Shown: positions 1 through 7,975 of the stretch, one piece after another
Layout: each line of letters opens with the position of its first letter
Numbering within the stretch: position 1 is the first letter of the stretch
Assembly (NCBI RefSeq): GCF_900184255.1
Contig: NZ_LT854640.1
Location: 186,345 to 250,344 of the forward strand
Reading direction: 5' to 3'
From: Haloimpatiens massiliensis
GTDB taxonomy: Bacteria; Bacillota; Clostridia; Clostridiales; Clostridiaceae
DNA: 64,000 bases
Notes under the pieces: model-generated
What the model was told of the DNA's origin: nothing
The model's database searches: none
The model's input: the letters and a program-made list of their open reading frames with translations, nothing else
Translations under genes and position numbers: made by a program

Positions 1-689
1 TAAGATTGGTAGTTAGTATAGCAAAAAGATACGTTGGAAGAGGAATGCTATTTTTAGACTTAATCCAAGAAGGTAATTTAGGGCTTATAAAGGCCGTGGA
101 AAAATTTGATTATAGAAAAGGTTATAAGTTCAGCACATATGCTACATGGTGGATACGTCAAGCTATAACTAGAGCTATAGCGGATCAAGCTAGAACTATA
201 AGAATACCAGTGCATATGGTAGAGACTATAAATAAACTTATAAGGGTTTCTAGACAACTACTTCAGGAATTAGGAAGGGAACCACAACCAGAAGAAATAG
301 CTAAAGAAATGGATATGCCTGTAGATAAGGTCAGAGAAATAATGAAAATTGCTCAAGAACCAGTTTCGTTAGAAACGCCTATAGGAGAAGAAGAGGATAG
401 TCATTTAGGGGATTTTATACCAGATGATGAAGCACCAGCACCAGCAGAGGCTGCAGCATTCACAATGTTAAAAGAGCAACTTATAAATGTACTAGATACG
501 TTAACTCCTAGAGAGGAAAAAGTCTTAAGATTGAGATTTGGGCTTGATGATGGAAGAGCTAGAACCCTTGAAGAAGTGGGAAAAGAGTTCAATGTAACTA
601 GAGAAAGAATAAGACAAATAGAAGCAAAAGCTTTAAGGAAGCTAAGACATCCTAGCAGAAGTAAGAAACTAAAAGATTATTTAGATTAA
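1..689 (+). CDS. rpoD: RNA polymerase primary sigma factor RpoD (SigA), 3' part
   Basis: The reading frame is already open at the window edge, so the N-terminus (regions 1.1 to 2.2) is missing. What remains is the end of region 2 with the -10 recognition helix (WWIRQAITRAIADQ), region 3 (RIPVHMVETINKL) and region 4.2 (the helix-turn-helix VTRERIRQIEAKALRKL) near the C-terminus. RpoD directs core RNA polymerase to housekeeping promoters. The sequence is almost invariant in this family. The gene ends just before a strong intrinsic terminator. In clostridia dnaG-rpoD is usually followed by the trmK/nif3 pair, as here after one extra gene. Identification is very secure; only the start is unseen. 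Confidence 0.97.
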   Translation, partial: RLVVSIAKRYVGRGMLFLDLIQEGNLGLIKAVEKFDYRKGYKFSTYATWWIRQAITRAIADQARTIRIPVHMVETINKLIRVSRQLLQELGREPQPEEIAKEMDMPVDKVREIMKIAQEPVSLETPIGEEEDSHLGDFIPDDEAPAPAEAAAFTMLKEQLINVLDTLTPREEKVLRLRFGLDDGRARTLEEVGKEFNVTRERIRQIEAKALRKLRHPSRSKKLKDYLD

Positions 690-713
690 AAACTAAATTT
701 AAATTAAAAAAAT

Positions 714-756
714 AAAAGCACTATTTATTATTAACAATTTAAATAGTGCTTTTATT
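714..756 (+). terminator. Intrinsic terminator of rpoD
   Basis: A 13-bp stem (AAAGCACTATTTA pairing with TAAATAGTGCTTT) is followed by T-rich sequence, 25 bases after the rpoD stop codon. Confidence 0.85.
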
Positions 757-837
757 ACATTTATAATATATAATATTAGTAATATATAAGTTTCCCTTTA
801 AATTGGAAATCTAAAATAAGAAGAAGGTGATTATACC

Positions 838-1725
838 ATGAATATATATAATTTTCGAAGAGGAATGGGATTATTATATCAGATATTTATAATAATTATA
901 GTAAATTTAATAATAGGTGCTTTAATATTTGTAAGTAATAGTTATGTCATAAATGTATTTTCTAAAATATTATGCGCAGTTTTCAATATATATATGTTAT
1001 ATTACGTAGCTTTGTTTTCCACATTAAAAGTTGTTGCAGATGAAGAGTATATATGTATACTTGGCATATTCAATTTAAAAAAGATTAAAATTCCTATAAA
1101 GGACATAGAAGCTTATAGTGTAGCTACTGGTAAAATACGAGGAGTTCGATTATCAGGAATATGTAATAATAATTTTGCCCTAGGAAGAAGTATAGTTGAT
1201 AAAATAGGAGTAACGAGAATGTTTGTAACTAGCAATGAATTTATAATATATTTTAAAACTCCTGAAATAAATTATGCTATATCTCCTAAAGAATATGTAA
1301 TGTTAGAGGAATTTCTTAAAAAAAAGAAGATACCTAGTGGATTTTATGAAATAAATTATAAAAAAAAGGATGCTTTACATAAAGATAAAAAGTTTGTTAG
1401 ATTGTTTGTTGCAGTTAGTATAGTTATAATAATAATGACTTTAAATCCATTTATATTATATATAATGGGAAAACTGCCTCGTACTATGCCTTTAAGTTAC
1501 GATGCTGCTTTTAAACCTCTCATATATGGTACAAGTAAGCAGTTTGCATTTAGACAAATGATTTATGGAGCTTTAAATATGATAGTTCTATTTTGTATGT
1601 ACTATGCTTCATATTTTCATGCTAAATATGATAAAAAATCTTCACTTGTGTATATTTATATGGCTTTAGTAGTAGCTATTGGATTTTTAGGAATGCAATT
1701 TAGAATACTAAGTACTAATTTGTAA
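838..1725 (+). CDS. Membrane protein with a bacterial PH-like domain
   Basis: This 295-residue protein has two hydrophobic helices at the N-terminus (about residues 12-34 and 38-60), a soluble part (about 65-170) and at least three further hydrophobic helices near residues 182-205, 235-260 and 268-288. The soluble part, with a GRSIVDKIGVTRMF-like stretch followed by short beta strands and a YAISP segment, resembles the bacterial pleckstrin-homology family bPH_5. No catalytic motif is visible. A ribosome site (AGAAGGTGA) precedes the ATG. The gene stands alone between the rpoD terminator and a MITE-like repeat, so the context gives no function. The PH-like assignment is by eye. Confidence 0.75.
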   Translation: MNIYNFRRGMGLLYQIFIIIIVNLIIGALIFVSNSYVINVFSKILCAVFNIYMLYYVALFSTLKVVADEEYICILGIFNLKKIKIPIKDIEAYSVATGKIRGVRLSGICNNNFALGRSIVDKIGVTRMFVTSNEFIIYFKTPEINYAISPKEYVMLEEFLKKKKIPSGFYEINYKKKDALHKDKKFVRLFVAVSIVIIIMTLNPFILYIMGKLPRTMPLSYDAAFKPLIYGTSKQFAFRQMIYGALNMIVLFCMYYASYFHAKYDKKSSLVYIYMALVVAIGFLGMQFRILSTNL

Positions 1726-1777
1726 TTATGATTAAACACAAAAGATGAGTTAATCACATTAAAGCAATGTTGTATAA

Positions 1778-1934
1778 GGCACATTCAAATAAATAACAAG
1801 TCAGTATGCTAGTCTATCTTGCGTCATACTGCGTCAGCAGAACCCACCGATAGTTCTATTAGCGTCGGAACCTGCTTACTTGTTTGACACAAAATATACC
1901 AGCATCTTTGACTTGTTATTTATTTTCATGTACC
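1778..1934. repeat. 157-bp MITE-like element, copy 1
   Basis: The ends are imperfect 26-bp inverted repeats (GGCACATTCAAATAAATAAC at the left; the reverse complement of the right end begins GGTACATGAAAATAAATAAC). The body has an internal hairpin (CAGTATG ... CATACTG) and a GC-richer centre. A second copy of exactly the same length lies at 48509-48665, with about 8 differences. TAA flanks both ends in both copies, so it is a possible 3-bp target duplication or part of the element. No coding potential was seen. Confidence 0.8.
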
Positions 1935-1959
1935 TAATTGATACTAATTTTAAGATAGG

Positions 1960-2658
1960 ATGATGAAATTGGATATAAGCATAAGATTAAAAACTATAGC
2001 TTCCATGGTAGATAAATGTGAAGTTTTAGTAGATGTAGGTACAGACCACGCCTATATCCCAATATATTTAGTGGAAAATCATATTTGCCAAAGGGCTATA
2101 GCATCTGATATAAACAAAGGTCCTGTAGAAAAAGCTAAGCTTAACGTAGCTATGGAAGGATTAAAAGAAAAAATACAATGCAGATTAGGGGGAGGTTTCT
2201 CTACAATAGAACCTGCAGAGGCAGATGTAGCAGTTATAGCGGGTATGGGTGGAAATCTTATAAGAGATATTATATTAGAGAGAGAAGAAGTATTTAAAAA
2301 TCTTCAATATGCAGTGCTTCAACCCGTTCAAAATCCAGAGGTTTTAAGAGAATTTATTTATAAAAAGGGATATGAAATTCTAGATGAAGAATTGTGTTTA
2401 GAGGATGAAAAATATTATCAAATAATGAAAGTTAAATTTAATAATAAACCTATAAACATAAAAGATATATATTATGAGGTTGGACAAAAACTTATAGAAA
2501 AGAAGCATCCTCTATTAAAGAATTTTTTAATGCATTTAGTTAATAAGTATAAAAGAATACTAAATTCAATAAAAGATGATACGGATTTGGCTAAAAAGAG
2601 AAAAATTGAGATAAGCCATAAACTAAAAGAATTAGAGGAGCTGATTTCATGTCTTTAA
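1960..2658 (+). CDS. trmK: tRNA (adenine-N1)-methyltransferase TrmK
   Basis: This 232-residue class I SAM-dependent methyltransferase matches TrmK, which methylates N1 of adenine 22 in bacterial tRNAs. Visible motifs are the SAM-binding stretch VLVDVGTDHAYIPIYL near residue 24, IASDINKGPVEKA near 47, and the family signature VAVIAGMGGNLIRDI near 92. The C-terminal third is helical, as in the family. Start choice is uncertain: ATG codons at 1960 and 1963 sit almost on the purine tract, and TTG at 1969 has better spacing from AGGATGA. The gene overlaps the next one by 10 bases, so the two are probably co-translated. Confidence 0.92.
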   Translation: MMKLDISIRLKTIASMVDKCEVLVDVGTDHAYIPIYLVENHICQRAIASDINKGPVEKAKLNVAMEGLKEKIQCRLGGGFSTIEPAEADVAVIAGMGGNLIRDIILEREEVFKNLQYAVLQPVQNPEVLREFIYKKGYEILDEELCLEDEKYYQIMKVKFNNKPINIKDIYYEVGQKLIEKKHPLLKNFLMHLVNKYKRILNSIKDDTDLAKKRKIEISHKLKELEELISCL

Positions 2659-3464
2659 AGGTTAAAGATATAGAAGAAATAATGGAGAATTATGCTCCAT
2701 CAAAATTTAAAGAGAGCTATGACAATGTAGGGCTTATGGTAGGGGATAAGGAGGATGAGATTAAAGGAATATTAATAGCTTTGGATTGTACTTTAAAAGT
2801 GATAGAAGAGGCTAAAGAAAAGGGATGTAATTTAATTTTAACACATCATCCTTTAATTTTTAATAAGCCTTCATCCATAACTAAAGACACCCTACAGGGA
2901 AGAAAAATAATAGAGTTAATTAAAAATAATCTAAATTTGTTTTCTAGTCATACAAATTTAGATTCTGTATATGGTGGACTAAATAGTTTGATTATGAAAA
3001 AGCTAGGTTTCGAAGATTATTCAACTATGGAATTATCCCCAGTAAGAGAACCAGGAGACAATGTAACAGGTGTTGGAAGATTAGCTATTTTAAATGAGGC
3101 CATATCTATTAAGGACTTATGTAGAATGGTAAAGAATAAGCTTCGCGTACCATTTATAAGATATACTGGAGACGAAAACTGGAAAGTGGATAAAATTGCA
3201 GTTATCAATGGAAGTGGAGAAGATTTTTTTAGTATATCTAAAAAATTAGGTGCACAGTGTATAATAACAGGGGATACTACTTATCATTATGCCAGTGACT
3301 ATACAGAAGAGGGCATAAGCATAATTGATGTAGGACATTTTGAAACAGAATGGCCAGCTTTTAAAATGTTTGGGGAACTAATTCAGGAGCAATTAAAAGA
3401 AAAAGCATATAATGTGGATATAATCATATCTGAAAAAACCAGTAGAGTATACAAATTTAAATAA
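2649..3464 (+). CDS. Nif3-like dinuclear metal centre protein (YqfO family)
   Basis: This 271-residue protein of the Nif3/DUF34 family has the usual N-terminus (ESYDNVGLMVGD), metal-binding LTHHPLIF and SSHTNLDSVYGGLN segments, and the C-terminal DVGHFETEW segment that completes the dinuclear site. It lacks the PII-like insert of longer homologues. It is often annotated as GTP cyclohydrolase I type 2 homologue; the true activity of the family is poorly defined. The ATG lies inside the end of trmK and is preceded by GAGGAG. The trmK-nif3 pair is conserved across Firmicutes. Confidence 0.92.
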   Translation: MSLKVKDIEEIMENYAPSKFKESYDNVGLMVGDKEDEIKGILIALDCTLKVIEEAKEKGCNLILTHHPLIFNKPSSITKDTLQGRKIIELIKNNLNLFSSHTNLDSVYGGLNSLIMKKLGFEDYSTMELSPVREPGDNVTGVGRLAILNEAISIKDLCRMVKNKLRVPFIRYTGDENWKVDKIAVINGSGEDFFSISKKLGAQCIITGDTTYHYASDYTEEGISIIDVGHFETEWPAFKMFGELIQEQLKEKAYNVDIIISEKTSRVYKFK

Positions 3465-3566
3465 TATAAAGATTAAATTTAGAATGTAAAATAGGAATTT
3501 GTAGATTACGAACTTCTTATTATGAAAATACAGGAATTTAATACAGTATATACATTTATAAATAAC

Positions 3567-3595
3567 TTGATTTAAATTTATGGCTGTGATAATAT
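3567..3595 (+). promoter_or_regulatory. Probable sigma-A promoter of rnpB
   Basis: TTGATT, a 17-bp spacer, then TAATAT with an upstream TG (extended -10). Its end lies 6 bases before the expected 5' end of RNase P RNA at about 3602. Confidence 0.7.
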
Positions 3596-3601
3596 AATAT
3601 T

Positions 3602-3974
3602 TGCGAGTAAGCTAGACAGTCGCTGCCAGATAGTATCTGGGAGAGGAAAGTCCGGGCTCCGTAGGGCAGGGTGCTGGGTAACCCCCAGTCAGGGTGACCT
3701 GAAGGAAAGTGCAACAGAGATATACCGCCAGAATGAAGTTTACTTCATGAGTGTAGCTTAGCTACCTGGCAAGGGTGGAAAGGCGAGGTAAGAGCTCACC
3801 AGCGCAATGGCGACTTTGCGGCTATGTAAACCCCACTTGGAGCAAGATCGAATAGAGAGACAAACGGAGTTGCCCGCTCTGTCTCCGGGTAAGATCGCTT
3901 GAGCCTATTGGTAACAATAGGCCTAGATAGATGACTGTTCACGACAGAACTCGGCTTATCGGTTTAGTCGCACA
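3602..3974 (+). ncRNA. rnpB: RNase P RNA (catalytic subunit)
   Basis: The RNA carries the hallmark conserved regions of bacterial RNase P RNA: the 5' CTAGACAGTCGCTG, GAGGAAAGTCCGGGCTCC, the central GCAACAGAGA and GGTAAGAGCTCACC segments, and the 3' CGGCTTATCGGTTTAG. The ends pair as helix P1 (TGCGAGTAAGCT with GGTTTAGTCGCA, one mismatch plus wobbles), which fixes the boundaries near 3602 and 3973. It processes the 5' ends of tRNA precursors together with RnpA. The 3' end lies inside the prophage left attachment site, so the last bases and the terminator may be phage-derived although the RNA is complete. Confidence 0.97.
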
Positions 3975-4019
3975 CTTGAAACACTAGGTTTTGAACTTGG
4001 TGTTTTTTATTTTGCCACC
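3943..4019 (+). repeat. attL: left attachment site in the 3' end of rnpB
   Basis: The 77 bp at 3943-4019 are repeated at 43425-43501. The first 43 bp are identical; two mismatches follow (positions 3986 and 3993), then identity resumes to GCCACC. The repeat covers the last part of rnpB, its terminator and the last codons of the leftward integrase gene. Crossover is expected within the 43 identical bp. Confidence 0.93.
3979..4008 (+). terminator. rnpB terminator carried by the prophage
   Basis: AAACACTAGGTT pairs with AACTTGGTGTTT (12 bp, two G-T wobbles, loop TTG), followed by T6. The original host version lies at attR and differs at two positions, one in the stem (A to G, still able to pair) and one in the loop. 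Confidence 0.85.
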
Positions 4020-5182
4020 ATTTTGCCACCATTAAATAAATTAGTTAATTTTTCGGTGGCATCCTTTTGCATTTCTTTATCAACATGTGAATAAATGTTT
4101 AAAGTGGTACTAATATCAGTATGACCTAGTCTAGTTTGAACTACCTTAAAATTAACACCCTGTTCTATTAATAGAGTAGCATTTGTATGCCTTAAGTCAT
4201 GAAATCTTATATTTTTAGATATACCAGCTTTTTTTAATACTTTTTTAAGCTTGCTAGTATAATAATTTGGATGAACATATTTACCATTTTCCCACGTCAT
4301 TATAAAATTAAATTTGTTATTGTTAAACATATTTAATTCATAAAACTTACCATATTTTAATTTATTTTCACTTTGTATTTTATGATGCTTTTTTAACAGC
4401 TCTATTGCTTCATTAGATAAATACAATGTTCTTTCACTTTCTATGGTTTTCGGTGTAATTAAAGCAACGTGACCATTAGTATAAATCAAATTATTTTTTA
4501 TAGTTACAGTTTGTTCTTTAAAATTGATATTTTCCCATTCAAGGCCACCAAGTTCTCCACGTCTTAAACCTAATTCCAAAGTTAAATATGTGCCTAGATG
4601 AAATATATAATCATAATATTCTTTAGAACTTGTTAAAGTTTTAAATATTTTATTAATTTCTTCTACAGTTAGGGTATTAGCTATAAATTTATCTCTTTTG
4701 GGCCTCTCAACATATTTACATGGATTATCATTTAGGATTTTTGATTTTATAGCTTTATTTAATGCAGTACTTAAAACAGTATATATTTGTTGTAGAGTGG
4801 ATCCACTGATGTTGGACTCATTTTTAATACTAATTAACATTTTTTCAATATGAAAGGGCTTTAGTTCCATTAAAGTAATACCACCTAAATATGGTATCAA
4901 ATATTTTCTAATTAATTCATTATATCTATTAAAAGTTGTTATTTTTCTAATAGGTTTTACATAATCGGTTAACCAGGTTAATAAATATTCTCCAGTGGAA
5001 GTTTTTTTAGGGACTATAAAACCTCCATTTTCAAATTCATACATTGCTTTATTCAATTCTTCTTGAGCTTCTTTTTTGGTTTTAAAACCTCCCTTCTCTT
5101 TCTTTTTTCTTTTACCGTCAATAACTCCAATATCAAAGTAATAACTCCATGTGGAGCCTCTTTTTCTTACTCCGCCTTGCAT
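4007..5182 (-). CDS. int: Phage tyrosine recombinase (integrase)
   Basis: This 391-residue integrase has an N-terminal AP2-like arm-binding domain (about 1-50), a SAM-like core-binding domain (about 60-165) and a C-terminal catalytic domain. The catalytic residues are visible: Arg near 207 (LGLRRGE), His328 and Arg331 (HDLRHTNA), His354 (LGHTDIST) and the nucleophile Tyr364 (NIYSHV). It catalyses integration into and excision from rnpB. It is transcribed leftwards, and its stop codon lies inside the attL repeat, so the phage attachment site and the gene end overlap. Upstream lies the left iteron/palindrome locus (5214-5473). Confidence 0.96.
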   Translation of the reverse strand: MQGGVRKRGSTWSYYFDIGVIDGKRKKKEKGGFKTKKEAQEELNKAMYEFENGGFIVPKKTSTGEYLLTWLTDYVKPIRKITTFNRYNELIRKYLIPYLGGITLMELKPFHIEKMLISIKNESNISGSTLQQIYTVLSTALNKAIKSKILNDNPCKYVERPKRDKFIANTLTVEEINKIFKTLTSSKEYYDYIFHLGTYLTLELGLRRGELGGLEWENINFKEQTVTIKNNLIYTNGHVALITPKTIESERTLYLSNEAIELLKKHHKIQSENKLKYGKFYELNMFNNNKFNFIMTWENGKYVHPNYYTSKLKKVLKKAGISKNIRFHDLRHTNATLLIEQGVNFKVVQTRLGHTDISTTLNIYSHVDKEMQKDATEKLTNLFNGGKMVAK

Positions 5183-5213
5183 TTAAGCAGCACCTCCATT
5201 TTATTAAATTATT

Positions 5214-5307
5214 GGAAACAAATCTTTCTAAAATTCTGTTTCCGTTATGAAAACAGAGTGGAAACAATGGAAACACAAAAAATTGTTCTGTTTCCGATTG
5301 TGTTTCC
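5214..5307. repeat. Iteron-like array, left copy (GGAAACA type)
   Basis: Six heptamers occur: GGAAACA at 5214, 5260 and 5269, and the inverted form TGTTTCC at 5237, 5289 and 5301. The order is + - + + - -. The same order, with nearly the same spacing but the heptamer GGATACA, occurs at 19321-19422. No gene is present here. Confidence 0.75.
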
Positions 5308-5327
5308 GGTTGAAACATAGTAAAATT

Positions 5328-5473
5328 AATGGGTTTAATGCTATCGGATACAGATGATACACAATTTATATATAAAGTAATATTTATATAATTAGGCATA
5401 TACACGTATATACGTATACGCCTAATATAGCAATTATAATATATATAAGAAAATCTGTATCATCTGTTTCCAC
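5328..5473. repeat. 146-bp palindromic repeat, left copy
   Basis: The sequence is repeated at 19443-19588 with the same length and about six differences. Both ends carry inverted arms (GGATACAGATGATACA and TGTATCATCTGTTTCC), and the centre is an imperfect palindrome bounded by TAGGC ... GCCTA. It ends at the stop codon of the ImmA-like gene. A leftward open frame across it is a by-product of the repeat. Confidence 0.85.
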
Positions 5474-5904
5474 TAGAATTGTTTAACTACTTCATATGGG
5501 AGGCCTAAATAAATAGAAACTTGTTCTAATGACATCCCGTATAACTCAATTTTGTCAATGTTAAAAAATTTTAAAGCAAAATAATTAGCTTGTTTTTCTA
5601 GCTTGCCTATATTTAGTAAATCTTTATTGAATGCAGCTTCATAAATATTAGTGTGTAGTAAAGCGTGCCCTAACTCGTGGGCTAGTATAAATTTTTCATA
5701 TTCTAAATTTAAATCATTTCTAATAAAAACAACTTCTGTATTAAAATAATCTCTGTGATAGAAAGATTCATTTCCCCTAAGTAGAATATTGTTTAAATCT
5801 AATTTAATTATTTGTATTTCTAAATAATCATATATCTCATAGATATTGTCAGTATTATATGTATCCTTAACACCTTCTAATATATTGTCTATCCATAAAT
5901 ACAT
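5473..5904 (-). CDS. ImmA/IrrE-family metallo-endopeptidase
   Basis: This 143-residue protein has the zinc-binding HELGH motif at residues 76-80 followed by ALLH, typical of the ImmA/IrrE family (DUF955). In ICEBs1 and several phages such proteases cleave the cognate repressor after DNA damage or quorum signals. It lies directly downstream of, and in the same orientation as, the repressor gene, which supports the same role here by context. The C-terminus ends at the edge of the 146-bp repeat. Cleavage of the repressor is inference. Confidence 0.88.
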   Translation of the reverse strand: MYLWIDNILEGVKDTYNTDNIYEIYDYLEIQIIKLDLNNILLRGNESFYHRDYFNTEVVFIRNDLNLEYEKFILAHELGHALLHTNIYEAAFNKDLLNIGKLEKQANYFALKFFNIDKIELYGMSLEQVSIYLGLPYEVVKQF

Positions 5905-5931
5905 ATTTTATCCCCCACCGTTCTATATAAG

Positions 5932-6411
5932 TTATTTTTTGTATTTATAACTTATCAGTTTGAGTTGTCTTAATAGTTCATTTGCGAATTCTACAACTTC
6001 ATCATCACTCATTTGATTTACGTCAAATCCACCAAAGCCCATAATGGAAGGTTGTTTTAAAAGAAATTGAACTGCTTCTTTTGGATCAGCAAAGTCTACT
6101 ATAGATTCTAAATATTTAATTTTTTCTTCCTGAGTAGTAATTTTATCTAAACTATTATCCCATTCTCTTATTTTTTCTTGTGTTACGGGTTTACCAATTG
6201 TTTCAGCTAAATCCTCTTTAAAGAATAGTTCAACTTTCACATCTAACGCTTTAGCTATTTTTTCTAATGTTGGTATAGATGGGTTAGTTTTATCATTTTC
6301 AATATCACTAATGAAACCCAATGATACCCCAGAAACCTTTGACAACTTATTTACACTCATTCCTCTTTCTTTTCTTAATAATCTTACATTATCTCCTAAC
6401 AAAATAAACAC
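5932..6411 (-). CDS. CI-like repressor, XRE-family
   Basis: This 159-residue protein has an N-terminal helix-turn-helix of the XRE/HTH_3 type (residues about 6-65, GDNVRLLRKERGMSVNKLSK ... GFISDIENDKTNPSIPTL). The C-terminal part is helical, without a LexA-type serine protease fold or Ala-Gly cleavage site, so inactivation more likely uses the adjacent ImmA-like protease. It is transcribed leftwards from a near-perfect promoter in the operator region, facing the Cro-like gene. It is expected to maintain lysogeny by binding the TTC-N9-GAA sites at 6422-6592. Confidence 0.9.
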   Translation of the reverse strand: MFILLGDNVRLLRKERGMSVNKLSKVSGVSLGFISDIENDKTNPSIPTLEKIAKALDVKVELFFKEDLAETIGKPVTQEKIREWDNSLDKITTQEEKIKYLESIVDFADPKEAVQFLLKQPSIMGFGGFDVNQMSDDEVVEFANELLRQLKLISYKYKK

Positions 6412-6437
6412 TCCCTTTAAATTCGTTGTTATAGAAT

Positions 6438-6466
6438 ATTATAGTGAATATGTTCGCTTGTGTCAA
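6438..6466 (-). promoter_or_regulatory. Repressor promoter (PRM-like)
   Basis: On the minus strand the sequence reads TTGACA, 17 bp, TATAAT, a perfect sigma-A consensus, followed by the repressor gene. The imperfect operator at 6453 covers the -35 box. Confidence 0.85.
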
Positions 6467-6549
6467 ATGAAAAAATAAGACATATTTAGCTATTCGTAGA
6501 AAACGAAAGGAATATGATGCTATTCTATAACTACGAACTACGGTGAAAC

Positions 6550-6578
6550 TTGTTCGTAGTTATCGAATATGGTACTAT
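6550..6578 (+). promoter_or_regulatory. Early lytic promoter (PR-like)
   Basis: TTGTTC, 17 bp, TACTAT precedes the Cro-like gene. The best operator (6553-6567) lies in the spacer and another begins at the end of the -10 box, so repressor binding would block it. Confidence 0.65.
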
Positions 6579-6621
6579 TCACATATAGCGAACAAGCAAA
6601 GGGGGGGTGAAGGATTTGAAT

Positions 6622-6804
6622 ATGATTAAATTTTTTAGAAAAGAAAAAGGTTTAACGGTAAAAAAACTTTCTGAAATATCTGGTGTAGCAGTTGGATATT
6701 TAAGTGATTTAGAAAATAATAAGAGTAATAATCCAACAAAGGAAGTTATGGAAAATATAGCAGCTGCGCTTGGACAAACTGTTCCAGAAATATTTTATCC
6801 ATAA
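6622..6804 (+). CDS. Cro-like XRE-family DNA-binding protein
   Basis: This is a small protein of about 60 residues consisting of one helix-turn-helix domain (KGLTVKKLSEISG, then GYLSDLENNKSNN). It is the first rightward gene beyond the operator array and resembles the N-terminal domain of the repressor opposite, the usual Cro arrangement. The ATG at 6622 was chosen because GAAGGA lies 7 bases upstream; a GTG at 6607 and a TTG at 6616 are in frame but sit too close to the G-rich tract. Confidence 0.85.
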   Translation: MIKFFRKEKGLTVKKLSEISGVAVGYLSDLENNKSNNPTKEVMENIAAALGQTVPEIFYP

Positions 6805-6819
6805 AAAGGGGGTTAACGC

Positions 6820-7110
6820 ATGAATAAACTTCTAACACAAAAAGACTTGGCTGAGAGGTGGCAAGTTAGTGTAAAGGCCATAGAAAGCTATAGACAGCAA
6901 GGAATATTAACTCCAATAGAAGGAATACCAAGCATACGTTTTAATCCACAACACATTGCAGAATTAGAGGGTACTAGAATAGAAAGATTTAGTCCACTGG
7001 AGCGTAGACGTATGGAAAGAGAAATGGAAGTTCTTAAACAAGAAAATGAAAAGCTTAAAGGCATATTAAGCCAAACATTGGCTAACTTAGCACCTGTAAT
7101 TAATTTGTAG
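6820..7110 (+). CDS. Small HTH protein with C-terminal coiled coil
   Basis: This 96-residue protein has a MerR/excisionase-like helix-turn-helix at residues 4-45 (LTQKDLAERWQVSVKAIESY) and a C-terminal coiled coil (about 66-90, LERRRMEREMEVLKQENEKL). Such proteins in the early left part of clostridial prophages are regulators or excisionase-like factors. It starts 16 bases after the Cro-like gene with a GGGGG ribosome site, so it belongs to the early operon. Its exact role cannot be read from the sequence. Confidence 0.82.
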   Translation: MNKLLTQKDLAERWQVSVKAIESYRQQGILTPIEGIPSIRFNPQHIAELEGTRIERFSPLERRRMEREMEVLKQENEKLKGILSQTLANLAPVINL

Positions 7111-7194
7111 CACAAGCTCTAGTAAAAAAATCATACTCCACTAGAGATTAAGGAGAGGTATTGTATCGGGAAATAAATTTATAAGGAGGTATGT

Positions 7195-7962
7195 ATGAAT
7201 AAATTAATAAACATACAGGATAGAAATGGTAAGCAGCTAGTAAGTGCAAAGGAATTATATTTAGGACTAGGATTAGACAAATCCAATTGGTCAAGGTGGT
7301 ATCAAAGAAATATATGGAATAATGAATTTTTTAAATTAAACATTGATTGGATAGGGGTTCGTCATTATGACGAAGGCAACGAGATACAAGATTTTGCAAT
7401 AACTTTAGAATTTGCAAAACATATAGCAATGATGGCTAGAACTGAAAAATCACATGAATATAGAAATTACTTTATCGAGTGTGAAAAAAGAATTAAAGAG
7501 CAGCAGAAACCTACATGTATAGAAGATGTACTTATACAGAGCTTACAGGAAATGAAGGACATCAAACAACAATTAAACCAGGTTAGTAACAATGCACTAC
7601 AAGCTACTAGAAGGGCAGAGGAAACCAAAGAAGAGGTACAAGCTATAAGAGATGTGATAACTCTTAACCCACATAGCTGGAGAAAAGAATCTTCTAATTT
7701 AATAAATAAGATGGCTTTAAATATGGGTGGATATGAACATATAAAACCAATTAGGGAAAAAAGTTATGCATTATTAGAACAAAGAATGGGAGTACAGCTA
7801 TCAATAAGACTTGTAAATAAACGTAGGAGAATGGCAGATGAAGGTGTTTGTAAATCTAGGAGAAATAAACTTAATAAATTGGATATTATAGCTGATGATA
7901 AAAAACTTATAGAAGGATATCTTGCAATAGTTAAAGATATGGCAATTAAATCTGGTATATAG
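7195..7962 (+). CDS. Phage antirepressor, AntA/AntB plus ORF6C domains
   Basis: The N-terminal half (about 1-100) matches AntA/AntB antirepressors (SAKELYLGLGL, then FAITLEFAKHIAMMARTEKS, then YRNYFIECEKR). The C-terminal half (about 130-250) resembles the ORF6C domain of phage antirepressors (TLNPHSWRKESSNLINKMA). Such proteins counteract the phage repressor or act in the early lytic programme. A strong AAGGAGG precedes the ATG. The gene is followed closely by a broken BRO-type antirepressor. A CTCTAGT ... ACTAGAG hairpin lies upstream at about 7116-7146. Confidence 0.9.
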   Translation: MNKLINIQDRNGKQLVSAKELYLGLGLDKSNWSRWYQRNIWNNEFFKLNIDWIGVRHYDEGNEIQDFAITLEFAKHIAMMARTEKSHEYRNYFIECEKRIKEQQKPTCIEDVLIQSLQEMKDIKQQLNQVSNNALQATRRAEETKEEVQAIRDVITLNPHSWRKESSNLINKMALNMGGYEHIKPIREKSYALLEQRMGVQLSIRLVNKRRRMADEGVCKSRRNKLNKLDIIADDKKLIEGYLAIVKDMAIKSGI

Positions 7963-7975
7963 GAGGTGAAAAAGA

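Larger units (their letters stand above)
6422..6592. promoter_or_regulatory. Lysogeny switch operator array
   Basis: Six 15-mers fit TTC-N9-GAA or nearly so: 6422 TTCGTTGTTATAGAA, 6453 TTCGCTTGTGTCAAA (imperfect), 6493 TTCGTAGAAAACGAA, 6523 TTCTATAACTACGAA, 6553 TTCGTAGTTATCGAA and 6578 TTCACATATAGCGAA. Start-to-start spacing is 31, 40, 30, 30 and 25 bp. They overlap or flank both divergent promoters, as expected for repressor and Cro operators. Confidence 0.8.

Noticed and set aside
5133..5405. Leftward open frame of 90 codons across the left palindromic repeat
   Set aside because: The frame is similar to one at 19344-19532 only because both lie on the duplicated 146-bp repeat. Neither has a ribosome site, and the shared part ends where the repeat ends.
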